A stretch of 64,000 nt of DNA, from contig NC_057762.1 in NCBI RefSeq assembly GCF_010389155.1, forward strand, positions 35,524,055 through 35,588,054, in the 5' to 3' direction. The notes beneath the pieces were generated by a model. The model had not been told where the DNA came from. It searched no databases and saw only the letters and a list, made by a program, of their open reading frames with translations. Positions within the stretch are counted from its first letter, which is position 1. Every line of letters begins with the position of its first letter. Positions 46,639 through 57,515 of the stretch are shown in pieces. Both the position numbers and the translations under genes were made by a program. This DNA is from Erigeron canadensis. Its lineage: Eukaryota > Streptophyta > Magnoliopsida > Asterales > Asteraceae.

Positions 46639-47240
46639 TATAATTTATATTCAAGTATTTCATATATGATTCTTATATCTATAATATATATTCAAGTGAT
46701 CTCTTTGATTTAGAGCATTTGGAATTGCGATTCTGTGTGTTTATATATAGCTTATTGCATTATTTAAACACAATAAGTAGTTCAAAAATATGCAAAATCA
46801 TCGATCCCAAACACATAGTGATGCAGATGCAAGCCCAACCATTGAGGATCATGCCCTTTTGTTTTTAGAAAATCAAGACAAAAAGAGGCCACCACAAAAA
46901 TGGGCATAACTTTTGCTAGAAGGCTCCGTTTTGGGCGTGTGACCAGTCAAAACGACCGCAGAAACAAGACGCGTCAAGTTGTAAACCGCATCAAGAGGCG
47001 GTTTGATCGACCTTCGAGCCCCGAAATGGCCCTTTTCTATGAGTTTTGGACTATTTTGTATGTTTTTTCGGTTTTTTAAAAAAATCAAAATTTATTTTTT
47101 GAAAATACCGGTATGGTAATGCCGGAAAATACCGGGAATACCGGAAATACCGGCCGGTATTGAATATTGAAAATACCGAACTTAAAATACCGACGTGGTC
47201 TCTGGTACCGGTAATACCGGCCGGTATTTAAAACATTGAT
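46639..47240. other. Retroelement-like debris and an ACCGG-rich repeat
   Basis: 46790-47060 is moderately GC-rich and resembles LTR-retroelement non-coding DNA, not identified. 47105-47235 is dense in ACCGG/CCGGT words (AATACCGGCCGGTATT occurs twice) and ends TTTAAAACATTG, like a subterminal transposon region. The partner end was not found. Confidence 0.45.
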
Positions 47241-47343
47241 CTAAAGTGAAGAAAAGGAACCTTCAAGATACAAGACGATGGAGCTCAAATCATTAGTAGG
47301 AGGAAGCTTGGGACCAAATTTAAATGAACCCGTTCCCAATAAG
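47241..47343. repeat. Third partial copy of RPN10-like intron 2 sequence
   Basis: About 100 bases match 44477-44590 (unit A) and 51205-51310 (unit B): shared runs include GAAGAAAAGGAACCTTCAAG and CAAATTTAAATGAA. It lies between the two tandem units and ends abruptly at TGTAACACCCG. Confidence 0.8.
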
Positions 47344-48793
47344 TGTAACACCCGTCGTTTAAAAATAAGGATTTCCAAAAACTTTTGCCTAACGGCGTTA
47401 AAAGAAGCGGAATTAAACTTTAAAAATTCAAACCAGCAAAATCTGTTTGGTTTATTCATTAAATGGTGTTACTAGCCATATCATCAAAATAAGTCTAAAT
47501 GGAAATCCATCGGTTGCCCAACATTAAACAACCGAACACATTATCAATACAAGTCATTATTATCTAAACCTAAAGCAAATGTCTAGAGCGAGCAGCCACT
47601 ATGGGTAAACTATAACCAGCTTCAAGATCATCTACCCATGCCTCACATCTTCTCACATCTACCTGCTCACTATTATTGGACCTGAGGGCACAACACATTT
47701 TAAAAGAGTAAGTGTTAGCTAACGAATTAGCTAAGTAAGATAACACATAAGTTATGAAACATTTGTCCATTTAAAACATTATATAAAAGTCATATTAAGT
47801 CGTTAAGGCACAAATCCTCAAACATATCATCACACTTACATATCATATCATCAACATCATTATATTAGGATGGGTCATCCTAAATGTGCCTAGTCATCTT
47901 TTGCATCATCACATATCACATTTGAACATCTTTACAATCGTGACAAAAGTCACGCGTCTCATATAACATATGCATCTCGTTAAGTGTGACATAAGTCGCA
48001 CCCGACTAAATGAACCACCATTCAGTAGTGCATCAATGTCGTTAAGGAATGGCAAGCCAATCCAGGAGTAATCCGTATGTTCAATGACAATGGGGTTGGT
48101 AAGACCTCCCGTATTACTCTTCGCGTTGTACCATGTTGCAAGGAGCCACCCAAGCAACCACATCAACGCACTTAACTGGGCTAGGGCAAGTACAAGTTAA
48201 GCTTAACACTTTCACATCAAATTTAGGAGCTCGATTTCATATCACATATAGTTTAGGTGTTTACACAACCTAAACAATCATCACATATACATCATTACGT
48301 TTGGGCCCTTAAACGTGCACGTGTCATGGCAACTTAATAATTCTAGTGAACTAGATGAACAAACCATGTAATCATGCACATTTCACATATCATCATCATA
48401 CATCACATTTCATAGCATTTCATTTCATATCGTATCATTGCATAACATTTCATAGCATATCATTACATATCATATCATAACGTCACATACCTTTGGGGTA
48501 GCATTTCAGGCTTCAATATGCATATACATATCCCATATCACCTCCCGTGTAATCCCGATTAAGCATAAGTATACAAGACATCAATTGGGAAGTTATTATA
48601 TGAAAACTATGTTTTTGTTGAACCCTCGGCGTGTCAAAGTAGTGTATCTTACCTCGTAGAAGCATACAACAAATGATAACGTAAGTTACTGAGCTTTGCA
48701 AGTATTCCCGACTACCTATAATCATTAAACAATATAATAAGCTAAACACAAGTACCTACTTACTTTTGTTCATTAAACAATATAATAAGCCTT
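47344..48793. other. Probable transposable element remnant, no gene
   Basis: It begins TGTAACACCCG, a common terminus of plant retroelement-derived repeats, and contains repeated CATATCATATCAT-type words at about 48370-48480. The 18-bp word TTAAACAATATAATAAGC occurs twice (about 48725 and 48772). Short frames have no recognisable products. Element class and right end are not established. Confidence 0.4.
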
Positions 48794-49025
48794 TGAGTTA
48801 ACCTGCCGGCTAGTTCTGGAAACTGAAACCGAGCAGGTTTGTAGTTTTTACTTGACTTTATTGTTGATTTTCTGGAAATAAAATATTAAAAATCCCCCAT
48901 TAGCTTATCTGAATTATTTTTGGATTAGTTGGTTCACCATTTCTGTTGTGAAATATTAAAAACTGAAACTGGGATGCTTGTTCTTCACTCGGTCGTGAGT
49001 TTATTTCCATTTCTGTTGTGAAAAT

Positions 49026-49296
49026 GCTGTTCAACTTGTCAAGCAGTGTTTTAGTGCCTGATGTCGTGATGGGCATACTTTAGGTTCCAGATGGCCCGGC
49101 ACATAAACATCTAGAACCCGCCAGCCCGGTGATGTTTCCAACCCCTCAATATACCAAAACCCTGCTGTTCAACTTGTCAAGCAGTGTTTTAGTGCCTGAT
49201 GTCGTCATGGGCACATTTTAGGTGGCAAGTGGCCCGGCACATAAACATCTAAAGCCCACTAGTCTGATGAAGTTTCCCCCCCAATATACCAAAAGC
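49026..49296. repeat. Local tandem duplication of about 139 bp in unit B
   Basis: CTGTTCAACTTGTCAAGCAG starts at 49026 and again at 49165, with about 130 further bases aligned in each copy (GGCCCGGCACATAAACATCT in both). Unit A has a single copy near 40961-41090, so the doubling followed the segmental duplication or was lost in A. Confidence 0.85.
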
Positions 49297-49735
49297 CTAA
49301 TGTCAGCACAAGAGTAACATTAGGGGTTTTCAACAGTGAGATGAAGAAATAAGAAGAAAAAGGTAGCAGATGAAGGTGGAGATGAAGAAAGAACAAGGTA
49401 GGAGATGAAGAGAGAAGAACATTAATGAAAGCAAAGAAGATACATAGTTTGTGCCAATAACTAAAAAACTAAAAGTTTTTTGGCAACAATAAAAAAAGAC
49501 CAAAACTTTCCTGTCCTTAAGCAGACTTTAATTATTATTATTATTATATATATAATGGCATAGACTAATTAAAAGTTAAGAATGCTGGGAACATGTAATT
49601 AATGCATAATAAGTCATTTATTACACTTGTGGCAAGTTAAGAAATGGAGGGAAAAGATATGGAGGATAAGGGGGATAATACTAGTATGATTACAGATTTA
49701 TCAGAAATATGGTAACATGAAGCAACACGGATGCA

Positions 49736-51960
49736 TCAGACGGCTTCCAACTTCAACTTTTCATTCTCTCCAGCTCCAATTCCATCACCTGGGGGAGAAC
49801 ATTCCATACCTCAAACAAGATTAATCGGCAAAGTTTAAAACAATAATAATTGGGAAATCAAACTTTGACTTACCAAGATGTAAAAAGAAAAAAACAGTAT
49901 CGTTTGAAGACCATCTTTATACACCAAAAAAGTAGAATAATATATACCTTGTGAATAAAATTTTTGACTTACCATTCTTTTTCGCCTTTCTCTTTACGAG
50001 GTAACGAACACTCTTTCTTAATATACGAGACCTCTGTAGTTTTCTGCCAATAGAAGTTTCATTTACGTCCTCCATGTCCACGATGTGGCAGTTGCCATCA
50101 GTATTAATAAGCTCAACAAGTTCACCAAGCTGTTCCCTCCCATAATGGTATGTACCATATAACAACTCATGCGCACCAGTGCCATACTCCACACGATGAC
50201 TGATTTTCTTCATTATAAAGAAATTGACAACATCTAAAGCCACCCCACAGTCTTTGAATTGCTCTCCAAGTGGCTTAGTATAACTCCAATGCATATTTAT
50301 AGGACTAGCAAGTAGCAACAAAGAAACACAACTGCTTGATTAGCAAACACACACACACACACACATACACACATACACACATACACACATACATACATAC
50401 ATACATACAAACAACATACATATATATATATTAGATACCTAAGCTTGGGTATGAAACCGCTCTCATTTTAATATTTTAATCCATAAAAAACATGGGGGCC
50501 CAATCATTTATCCATTATACAATAAATGTTAAAAAAAATTAGTATGTGAAGGGTTCTATACCCAAACTTAGGTATCTAAGCTCCACGTATGCACTATATA
50601 TATGTATGTATATACATATAAACCATTAGGCATAGATCGAATTGCATACCTTCCAACAAAAGCAAGTATCCTTCTTTTAATCCGTGCGAAATCCCATAGT
50701 TTCGAAGCTGCAGCTCCCATAGCATCATAAAAATCTGCCCTTTCGCCGTAATTATAAAGGTACATATCTGGGAAGCGCATAGACCCATTGTTAAGTCCAA
50801 CCATGAAGTTGAACATACACTAGAATCACACACGCATGTTGTATATCTAAAATATATATATAATTCTTGTGTAAATAAAAATAAATATATATGTAGCTAT
50901 ATATTCATATGACGGAGAAGTGGAACCTGCCAAAGTCCCTCATTATTAAGGATTGATCATTTCAGCTATCTTACTATGTGTTTTTAACTAATGAATTATC
51001 ACTGTGTGTTGGCCACTCTTAACAGCTTTGACTGGTTGTCATATAATACATGGCCGCTCTTGTATGTTCCTTAATCTTTCATGCATGCATACCCGTAGAT
51101 TAAGGTTCAAGCAGTTTCTGTATCTCTTGTAAATTTAACGATTATTCATTGATATTATAAAATTTTCCAGGGTATATATATATGGAAAAGTATACATATA
51201 TATAAAGCTATCTAAAGAGAAGAAAAGGAACCTTCAAGATACAAGATGATGGAGTTCATATCATTAGTAGGAGAAAGCGTGGGACCAAATTTAAATGAAC
51301 CCATTCCCAGTAAGCCCACACGATTCTCTGGATTACACTATAACGAGAAAACAATTTCATCATACAAGGCACGTAGGAATGAATTTTAACAGAAAAGGCG
51401 GGATTATCATTAATGATTACCTAAGAGTAGGATGGCTGCTCCAATCATTAATAAGTAGAAAGAGTTAAATATTACAGTACGATGTTTTGGACCGACGATT
51501 AATCAACATGCATATATAGAACCCGGGTCTCAAATAGAAAATGAAAATAACATTTTCTAACGAGAAAACGTTTTCAAAATTTTCATTTGTTTAGAAATAG
51601 AAAACTCTTTTCATTTCTAAAAATTAGAAATGGAAAATGGCTGTGACCCGTTCTTATTTGATTCTCATTTTGAGAATGAGAATGGATGAACATGATTATA
51701 ATCCTATAGAACCCTATATATATATATAGATATATATATATACGACAACTAACTACCTTAAATTTTAGTTCGCAATAGACTTTAACAGCCACAAATTGAG
51801 CCTTACTCCAACGGTGACCACGCAAACAAGCAGAATCATCCAGACAGATCATTGTAGCCTGAATAAAATATACACACACATATACGTACACTTAATTAGT
51901 TACGAAATTTAATTAGAAAGAAAAGAAAAAAGAAGATAAAAATACCTCGGGCGTCCCCAT
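49736..51960 (-). CDS. RPN10-like VWA-domain protein without UIMs, copy B
   Basis: Five exons at the same positions as copy A: 51960-51946, 51858-51757, 50819-50650, 50304-49973 and 49788-49736, 223 residues with no stops or shifts. The protein again starts MGTPEATMICLDDS and carries RRILAFVGSPI, the ALDVVNF strand and the GNCHIVDM strand of an RPN10-type VWA domain. A basic tail (KRKAKKNG) and an acidic end follow, with no UIM. It differs from copy A by scattered substitutions (for example ACLRGHRW for SCLCGHRY, ARIKRR for SHYMKRR, one codon fewer in exon 3) and a three-codon deletion in the basic tail. Splice sites are conserved. Intact frames in both copies suggest that both were, at least until recently, under selection. 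A role as proteasome accessory or competitor of RPN10 is inference. Confidence 0.82.
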
Positions 51961-52421
51961 GAAAGAGATTATTCAAGGTGAAATCTGCAAAATTGATACA
52001 AAATCCGTACAATTCAAAATATCTTCAACATCTAAAACAGATCAATCATATACAACACGGTGATAATAATCAAAATAAAACTTAAAGGGGGTTGGTAAAA
52101 AAAAACAAATTCGGGTAAAGATCAATTAAGACCAGAAATCATCAAACTGTTACTATTGTTATTAAACATTAAATTAACAGATCCGTGCTACGGTACTTGC
52201 AATTTCATACAAAAAATCACAATCTAATAAAACACTACGATGAGAATATAAAGGTACATCCATAAAGAAATAAGATATAACCACGTCCAAATAAGAAACG
52301 AATTATCATTAAATTGTTAATTAATGACCTTAGGCTACGGTACTTCTAATAATTGTCGCCTTTCCCCTCTCCAACACGACAAACATAAATAAAGATACAC
52401 AATTCCGTCCACCACCAATTA

Positions 52422-53255
52422 CCTATATACTAAAAACTTATAAGGATTTACAAACCTTTTAAGCTTGTAATGTACAAGTGCTAATAGCACATGATAATTT
52501 TTACTAACTTTCATTTGAACCCCCTATAGTTTGTATTTTTTAACTTTTACCCAACATCAAAGTTTTTGTTTTCATTTTTTTTGACACAAAACTTTTAGGT
52601 TCGCATGTTTTTATCAAACAACTTTCACATAGTTACGTTTTACTTTTAAACATTTGTTTTCTGATTATTTTCATCCGTATTGTTATATATATATAATGTT
52701 TTCAATATATAATAACTTTTTATCATCATTACCTCTTATATTTAATTAACATTTAAAAAATTAATATAAGTATTATTCTATATTTTTATTTATCTTATTA
52801 TTCCTTTACATTTTTTAATTGTTACATGTTTAGTTGTTTTTTTCTTAGAAAGTTTCTATCTTTTAGTCTTTATCCCACATAAAAGTTTTCGATTTTATAT
52901 TTTTTACACTAAACTTTTAGGATCATATGTTTTCATCAAACTACTTTCACACAACTATGGTTTTATTTTTAAAAACTTTGTTTTTTATTATTTTATTACG
53001 TATTTTTATATATTTAACGTTTTTAATATATAATAACTTTCATTATCGAAGTCTTACGTTCATGTAACATTTAAAGCATTATCATTGTTTATGTTTTTAT
53101 ACATCTTATTATTCTTTTTATTTTTTTCTTATTGTTATTGTTATATATTTAGTTGTCTTTTTTAAAGTTTGGGTTCGAATATTTGACATAAATTTGAGCC
53201 TAAACTTTATCATATAAAAAAGTATTCCGCGGAAACGCGCGGGTACAATAACTAG
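52422..53255 (+). mobile_element. Helitron-like element with internal tandem duplication
   Basis: The right end has a GC-rich hairpin-like stretch (CCGCGGAAACGCGCGGG) about 10 bases before CTAG (53252-53255), followed by T. The left end near 52422 (CTATATACTAAAAACTTATA) resembles other plant Helitron starts, but the first bases are not a clean TC. Inside, about 52525-52840 and 52850-53160 are diverged direct copies (both with ACTTTTAGG...TCATATG/CGCATG, AATATATAATAACTTT). Confidence 0.6.
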
Positions 53256-53267
53256 TTACATACTACA

Positions 53268-53420
53268 AAAGTACCTCTTGCAAAATAGGTCATAGAGTGT
53301 GATAGGACATACCTCTTGCAAAATAGGTCATAGAGTGTGTTGCAGCGATGAGATGATGGGGCTGATAGGTCATAGAGTGTGATAGGATATATGAGGACAT
53401 AGGTCATAGCGTGTGATAGC
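53268..53420. repeat. Short tandem repeats of AGGTCATAGAGTGTG
   Basis: CCTCTTGCAAAATAGGTCAT occurs twice (53273 and 53312 regions), and AGGTCATAGAGTGTG or a one-base variant four times across 53288-53415. Irregular spacing; no coding content. Confidence 0.75.
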
Positions 53421-53827
53421 GAAATGTCTTAACCGTACAGGCTCCGCCCTCAGATTTAAAAATTCGTCGAAAGTACATTGAATGCCATCTTTTCTTTGAT
53501 GAAAGAGCATGAAAGCTAAGAACACCCATATAAATTTTATAATTTAATGATGTACGAGTTTTGAGATAAAAGATTTTGAATGAATTAGAAAAATAAAATA
53601 ATTTATGAATGAGTGAAAAGGAAATTAAGAGTGGTTGATGTTTGAAGAGAGAGAGAAACATAAGTTGTTGAGATTTTAAAGGTATAATAGTTATATTAAG
53701 TGATGATATTCAAACTAATGAATATAAAGGACATGGACAAATTAGGTACATCAAGTTCTTTTATAACAATATAGAAATACAATGTAAATAGTTTTTTTTC
53801 CCCAATTTATCCAGCCTTTTAAACATA
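53421..53827. other. Intergenic, no gene seen
   Basis: AT-rich DNA. An 85-codon minus-strand frame (53404-53661) is low complexity and not supported. Confidence 0.45.
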
Positions 53828-54060
53828 TACGAGCATGGTACCAGTGCAATGCGGCGGAAGTGGTGGGGAAGGCGGTCTAGTGGTGTCAGTGTTGATATTA
53901 TTGGTGGTGGTGGCGGTATCAAGTAGGGTAGGCTGATGTAATTTTGTTAGTGGAAATTTTTTAGAAGATAAAGGCTTAAAGTGTTAAATAATTATTAAAA
54001 TAAAGGTTTAGAGTATAAATTAATTCATTAAGGCCAAATTTGGTATTTTATAAAACTTTT
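53828..54060. repeat. Dispersed repeat with GC-rich GTGCAATGCGGCGG end, copy 2
   Basis: Same-orientation partner of 9895-10140. It shares AGTGCAATGCGGCGG, GGCGGTCTAGTGGTGTC and an AT-rich tail with AAAGTGTTAA. See copy 1 for the class question. Confidence 0.5.
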
Positions 54061-54206
54061 TCCATAGCGGGAGCTTAATTAAAGGTAATTTAGTAATTTC
54101 GTATGTAACTATTGTGTAACTATTTCTAAAAATGTGATAATTTTTATATAGGAGCAAGTATAAAACAAAATTAGGACTTGGTGTATTGGTTGGTCCTTTA
54201 CAATGT

Positions 54207-54710
54207 TTTTTTTTTAACGGCATAAAAATTATATTAATAAAGGGATCTACTAGCAAGGTACCGGAGATTAAACCAACATAGTCATGGTATATATAAGAAA
54301 TACAAAAGATAAGAAACCGAATACCCTACGACCATACCTCGATAAAAAAGAAACAACTCAGACTATAAGTGAGGACCTCACATAATGGGATTCACCAACC
54401 AATTTGACCAATTCAAAGTCAAGTTCTTGCTCCGACTATGAAACCAAAGGAATGAGGTCGACAACAGCGAGTTGAAAACGTCAACACTACCTTCACGAAT
54501 ATTGTTATGAACACAATTGTTTCTAGCCTTCCAAAAGAGCCACCACCAAACGAAAAAAATACTTCCACTATGTCGCGTGACTTTGAACTGAGCTGCAATC
54601 CATCCAACCATACGGTAAGCTCCTTGGGAGATCTGCTTGGAATGTTCACACCGACCCATTACTCACCATACGCTTCGTTTCGGTTACCATACGACAGTTT
54701 TTGAATAGAT
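54207..54710 (-). mobile_element. 5'-truncated LINE, 3' end of the reverse transcriptase ORF
   Basis: A T run at 54207-54216 marks the poly(A) tail on the minus strand. The minus-strand frame 54659-54378 gives WWWLFWKARNNCVHNN followed by SLLSTSFLWFHSRSK, the pattern at the C-terminus of plant LINE ORF2 proteins after the zf-RVT motif. The 5' part including the RT core is absent. No target duplication could be defined. Confidence 0.7.
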
Positions 54711-55354
54711 GAATAGAAGTATATTTTTAAGTATAAAATAGTTTTCAAGATACGTATATATAAAGTATATTTTCAAGATACCATTTAAAGTATATTTTTA
54801 ATCTATACATATACACATCTGTATCAACTGATGAACCGCCATTGTAGCAGTTTATAACCAAAACCCAAAAGGTTGGTACAGGAGGTACTTGGAAGTTTAA
54901 GTCAAGTTTTTGCGGATCTTTCACTAGATGACCCGGATCTTGAAAACGGTTTGATTGATAATATTTGATTACCTTTGTTTTAGAAGATGTATGAATTTTG
55001 AAAGATTTATCATTATCTTTGGAAGATGTATGTATTTTGAAGTTTACATCAACGTATGAATATATTTTGGGGTTTGTGGGACATTATTTATAATATATAT
55101 ATATGTATTTATTTATGTACCCGCGCCGTACCCGTTTCTTGATTTTTTGAGTTTTGTTGTTTCCCGTACCCGTTTCTCGTTCCCATGCCATTTCCTGTGC
55201 AGCATAGGTTTTTGATTGAAATATAAAGGAATTTTTTGTTGAAACTCTTTCTTTATGTCTATTTCATCTCTCTTTATATAATTTGGTTATCTAAAAATTG
55301 TGAACTTTTTTTTCTTTGAAATGATTTTGTTGTCCCATTTTTCTAAGTTTACAC
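54711..55354. other. Intergenic, no gene seen
   Basis: AT-rich flank of the copia element, with AAGTATATTTT-type repeats at 54715-54800. The last five bases, TACAC (55350-55354), are the left target-site duplication. Confidence 0.55.
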
Positions 55355-56270
55355 TGTTGGAATTTCGGATGCCCAAGACACATATTAAATTGACGTGGCT
55401 AGTATGTGATGATCCAAGTCAGGTCATACCCAATAACAAGTTAGACAAACACTTATGATATGTATTTATATGATATGATCTTTAAATAAATATCAATACT
55501 TGAAGCATTTAGGAAATGAGTTTCTAAATAAATGCACTTGAGAAATATAAGTAAATTATATGGATAATTTATTTTGAGAAATATGTGAATGTGTTTATTT
55601 GGCAAAATAAACACTTATGTGTGTTATGTATAATACATAATATGTTACATAAGGTATATAACATGTTATAATACATTTATATATATTGTATAAAAGGAAA
55701 ATGCAAGTGGATTTTGAGTTGGTGAGACCCATGTGGTCTCACCTTGTGGCCAGCCAACCCCACCCAAAAATGCACATGCATTTGCTTGTTTTACATAACC
55801 CACTAGCTACATTGGAAACACACAATTGTTACATGCATTTGCTATAGTGTTCTCTCAACTCTCAAGTGCAAAAACTCTCTCTTTTTCTTCTCTTGATTTT
55901 GGCACAAACAAGGCAAAAGGAGAAAGTTTTTTTAAGTCTAAATCCTAGCATATTTGGGTGTTTGTTGGAGACTTGGGGTATGCAAGCTTGAGGTACTTCT
56001 ATCTTGAAGACTTGGCCTTTCTAGGAACATCATCTTCTTCATATCAACCTTCTCATAAGCTTAGAAGAAGGTAGTCTTCTAAACACCCTATGGTTGTTAT
56101 TTTGATTGTATGACATTCATATACATGGATCCTTATTGTTTGGGGTTTTCTTTTATATGTTAAAATTTGATTTTAACTACATATAACATAATGAAAGGTT
56201 CATTTCTTCCGCTGCGTTTTTCATGTTTATAAGGAAAATATGACTTTGATAAAACCCAAAAGACCCAACA
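55355..56270 (+). repeat. 5' LTR of the copia element
   Basis: TGTTGGAATTTCGG start, GACCCAACA end, 916 bp. A TATA-type stretch (TTATATATATTGTATAAAAG near 55677-55696) fits a U3 promoter. Confidence 0.95.
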
Positions 56271-56271
56271 A

Positions 56272-56289
56272 TGGCATCTAGAGCCGGTT
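56272..56289 (+). other. Probable primer binding site
   Basis: TGGCATCTAGAGCCGGTT begins one base after the 5' LTR. It resembles the initiator-Met tRNA complement usual in copia elements (TGGTATCAGAGC), with a substitution and an extra base. Confidence 0.6.
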
Positions 56290-57515
56290 ATATGGATGTA
56301 TGCATCAAAAGTTGATTTTTGTTTGTGTATTATAGTGTCACAACTTAGCCAAAAGACCTTGTGATTGTTTGTGATATGTGGATGTGTTTGTATTTTATTT
56401 AATTATTCAATGGTTGTAATAGTTAAATAGGATTTTCTTCATTCATTTGGTTATGTAATTTTATTTATTTCATTTGGAATGTAATAAGTAGACTAGTTGC
56501 ATTTTTTCTTGTAAATGTAATCTCCAAGAAGGCTTTAAAGAGTTTAGGGGCTGTTTTGGAGGCCAAAAGGAAGAGTGAAGAAAGACATTCAAATCACATC
56601 ACAAAAGATTACTTGAAGCATTTGGATGCAAGATCAAGTGGGAGTTCATTGACATAAATTTTGTGTCACTTTGTCTCTTAGGTTGGGACCTTTTGACACA
56701 CTTGTTTCGGCTAACAAGTGTGGTCAAATTAGTTGGCTAATGTTGTGCACTTATTATTATGTTTGTCATGTTTGTGTGGTTGTTTGATAATATTGTCATG
56801 TGGATGTTCAAAACTACAAACTAAATGACATACATAAAAGTTTAAAAATTGGTTTTAAAATTGACATTAACTTGGTAAAATAAAATGGTTTTTATTAAAA
56901 GTTAATGGCTACAATTATAAAAATGGATTTTATAAAAGAACTTTGAAATATGGATTTCAAAATTATCATCATGATACAAAGTTTTAACTAGAATATAAAA
57001 ACTCAAACGACCCTTTAAAAACAAGTTAAAACGCCATCTTTTATACAACACTTAATTATTTGGGAACTCTTTGTAGGATAAAGGTCACCTAACTACCTTG
57101 AGGGAACTTATAAGTTAAGGTAAATTCATTATACTTGTGGGATAAAGGTCACCTAACCATTTGTATAGATAAATTTACATGTGTGTATAAGTGAGACAAC
57201 TTGACTTGAAAGCCATGTGATTAGGGTCACCGAAGCATGGTAACCAAAGGCGTTGATGGGATTAAACATGCCGACTTAACATAAGATGTTAAAACCGATC
57301 CCATACCACTAGAAATTGTAAAATGTTACAATTGTCAAACGTTGACTACCTTGTTAATTTAAATAATGGGATAAAGGTCACCTAACCATCATTTAAATAT
57401 AACATTGGATTCTAGATTTTAATTATTAATTGTCCATGAGACATAAAAGGGTATTAACAATTAAAATTTATATTTGATATCAAAAATACTAATAAAGACT
57501 TTGTTAATCTTGTAG
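56290..57515 (+). other. Copia leader with repeated GATAAAGGTCACCTAAC
   Basis: A non-coding leader of about 1.2 kb. GATAAAGGTCACCTAAC occurs near 57077, 57141 and 57369, a spaced direct repeat that could form part of a packaging or leader structure (inference). Confidence 0.6.

Larger units (their letters stand above)
48794..52273. repeat. Tandem segmental duplication, unit B
   Basis: Partner of 40736-46397. It lacks the Helitron and minisatellite insertions of unit A and so preserves the older layout, with its RPN10-like gene compact (49736-51960). Its own left end carries an extra 139-bp tandem duplication (49026-49296). Confidence 0.85.

Noticed and set aside
46429..46713. Independent small gene overlapping the RMD5 fragment
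   Set aside because: The open frame is the RMD5 fragment plus unrelated flank; there is no start context or domain of its own.
47344..48790. Solo LTR starting TGTAACACCCG
   Set aside because: The start is suggestive, but no convincing CA end with a matching target duplication was found.
54378..54659. Host gene with Trp-rich protein
   Set aside because: The pattern matches the LINE ORF2 C-terminus and sits beside a poly(A)-tail T run.
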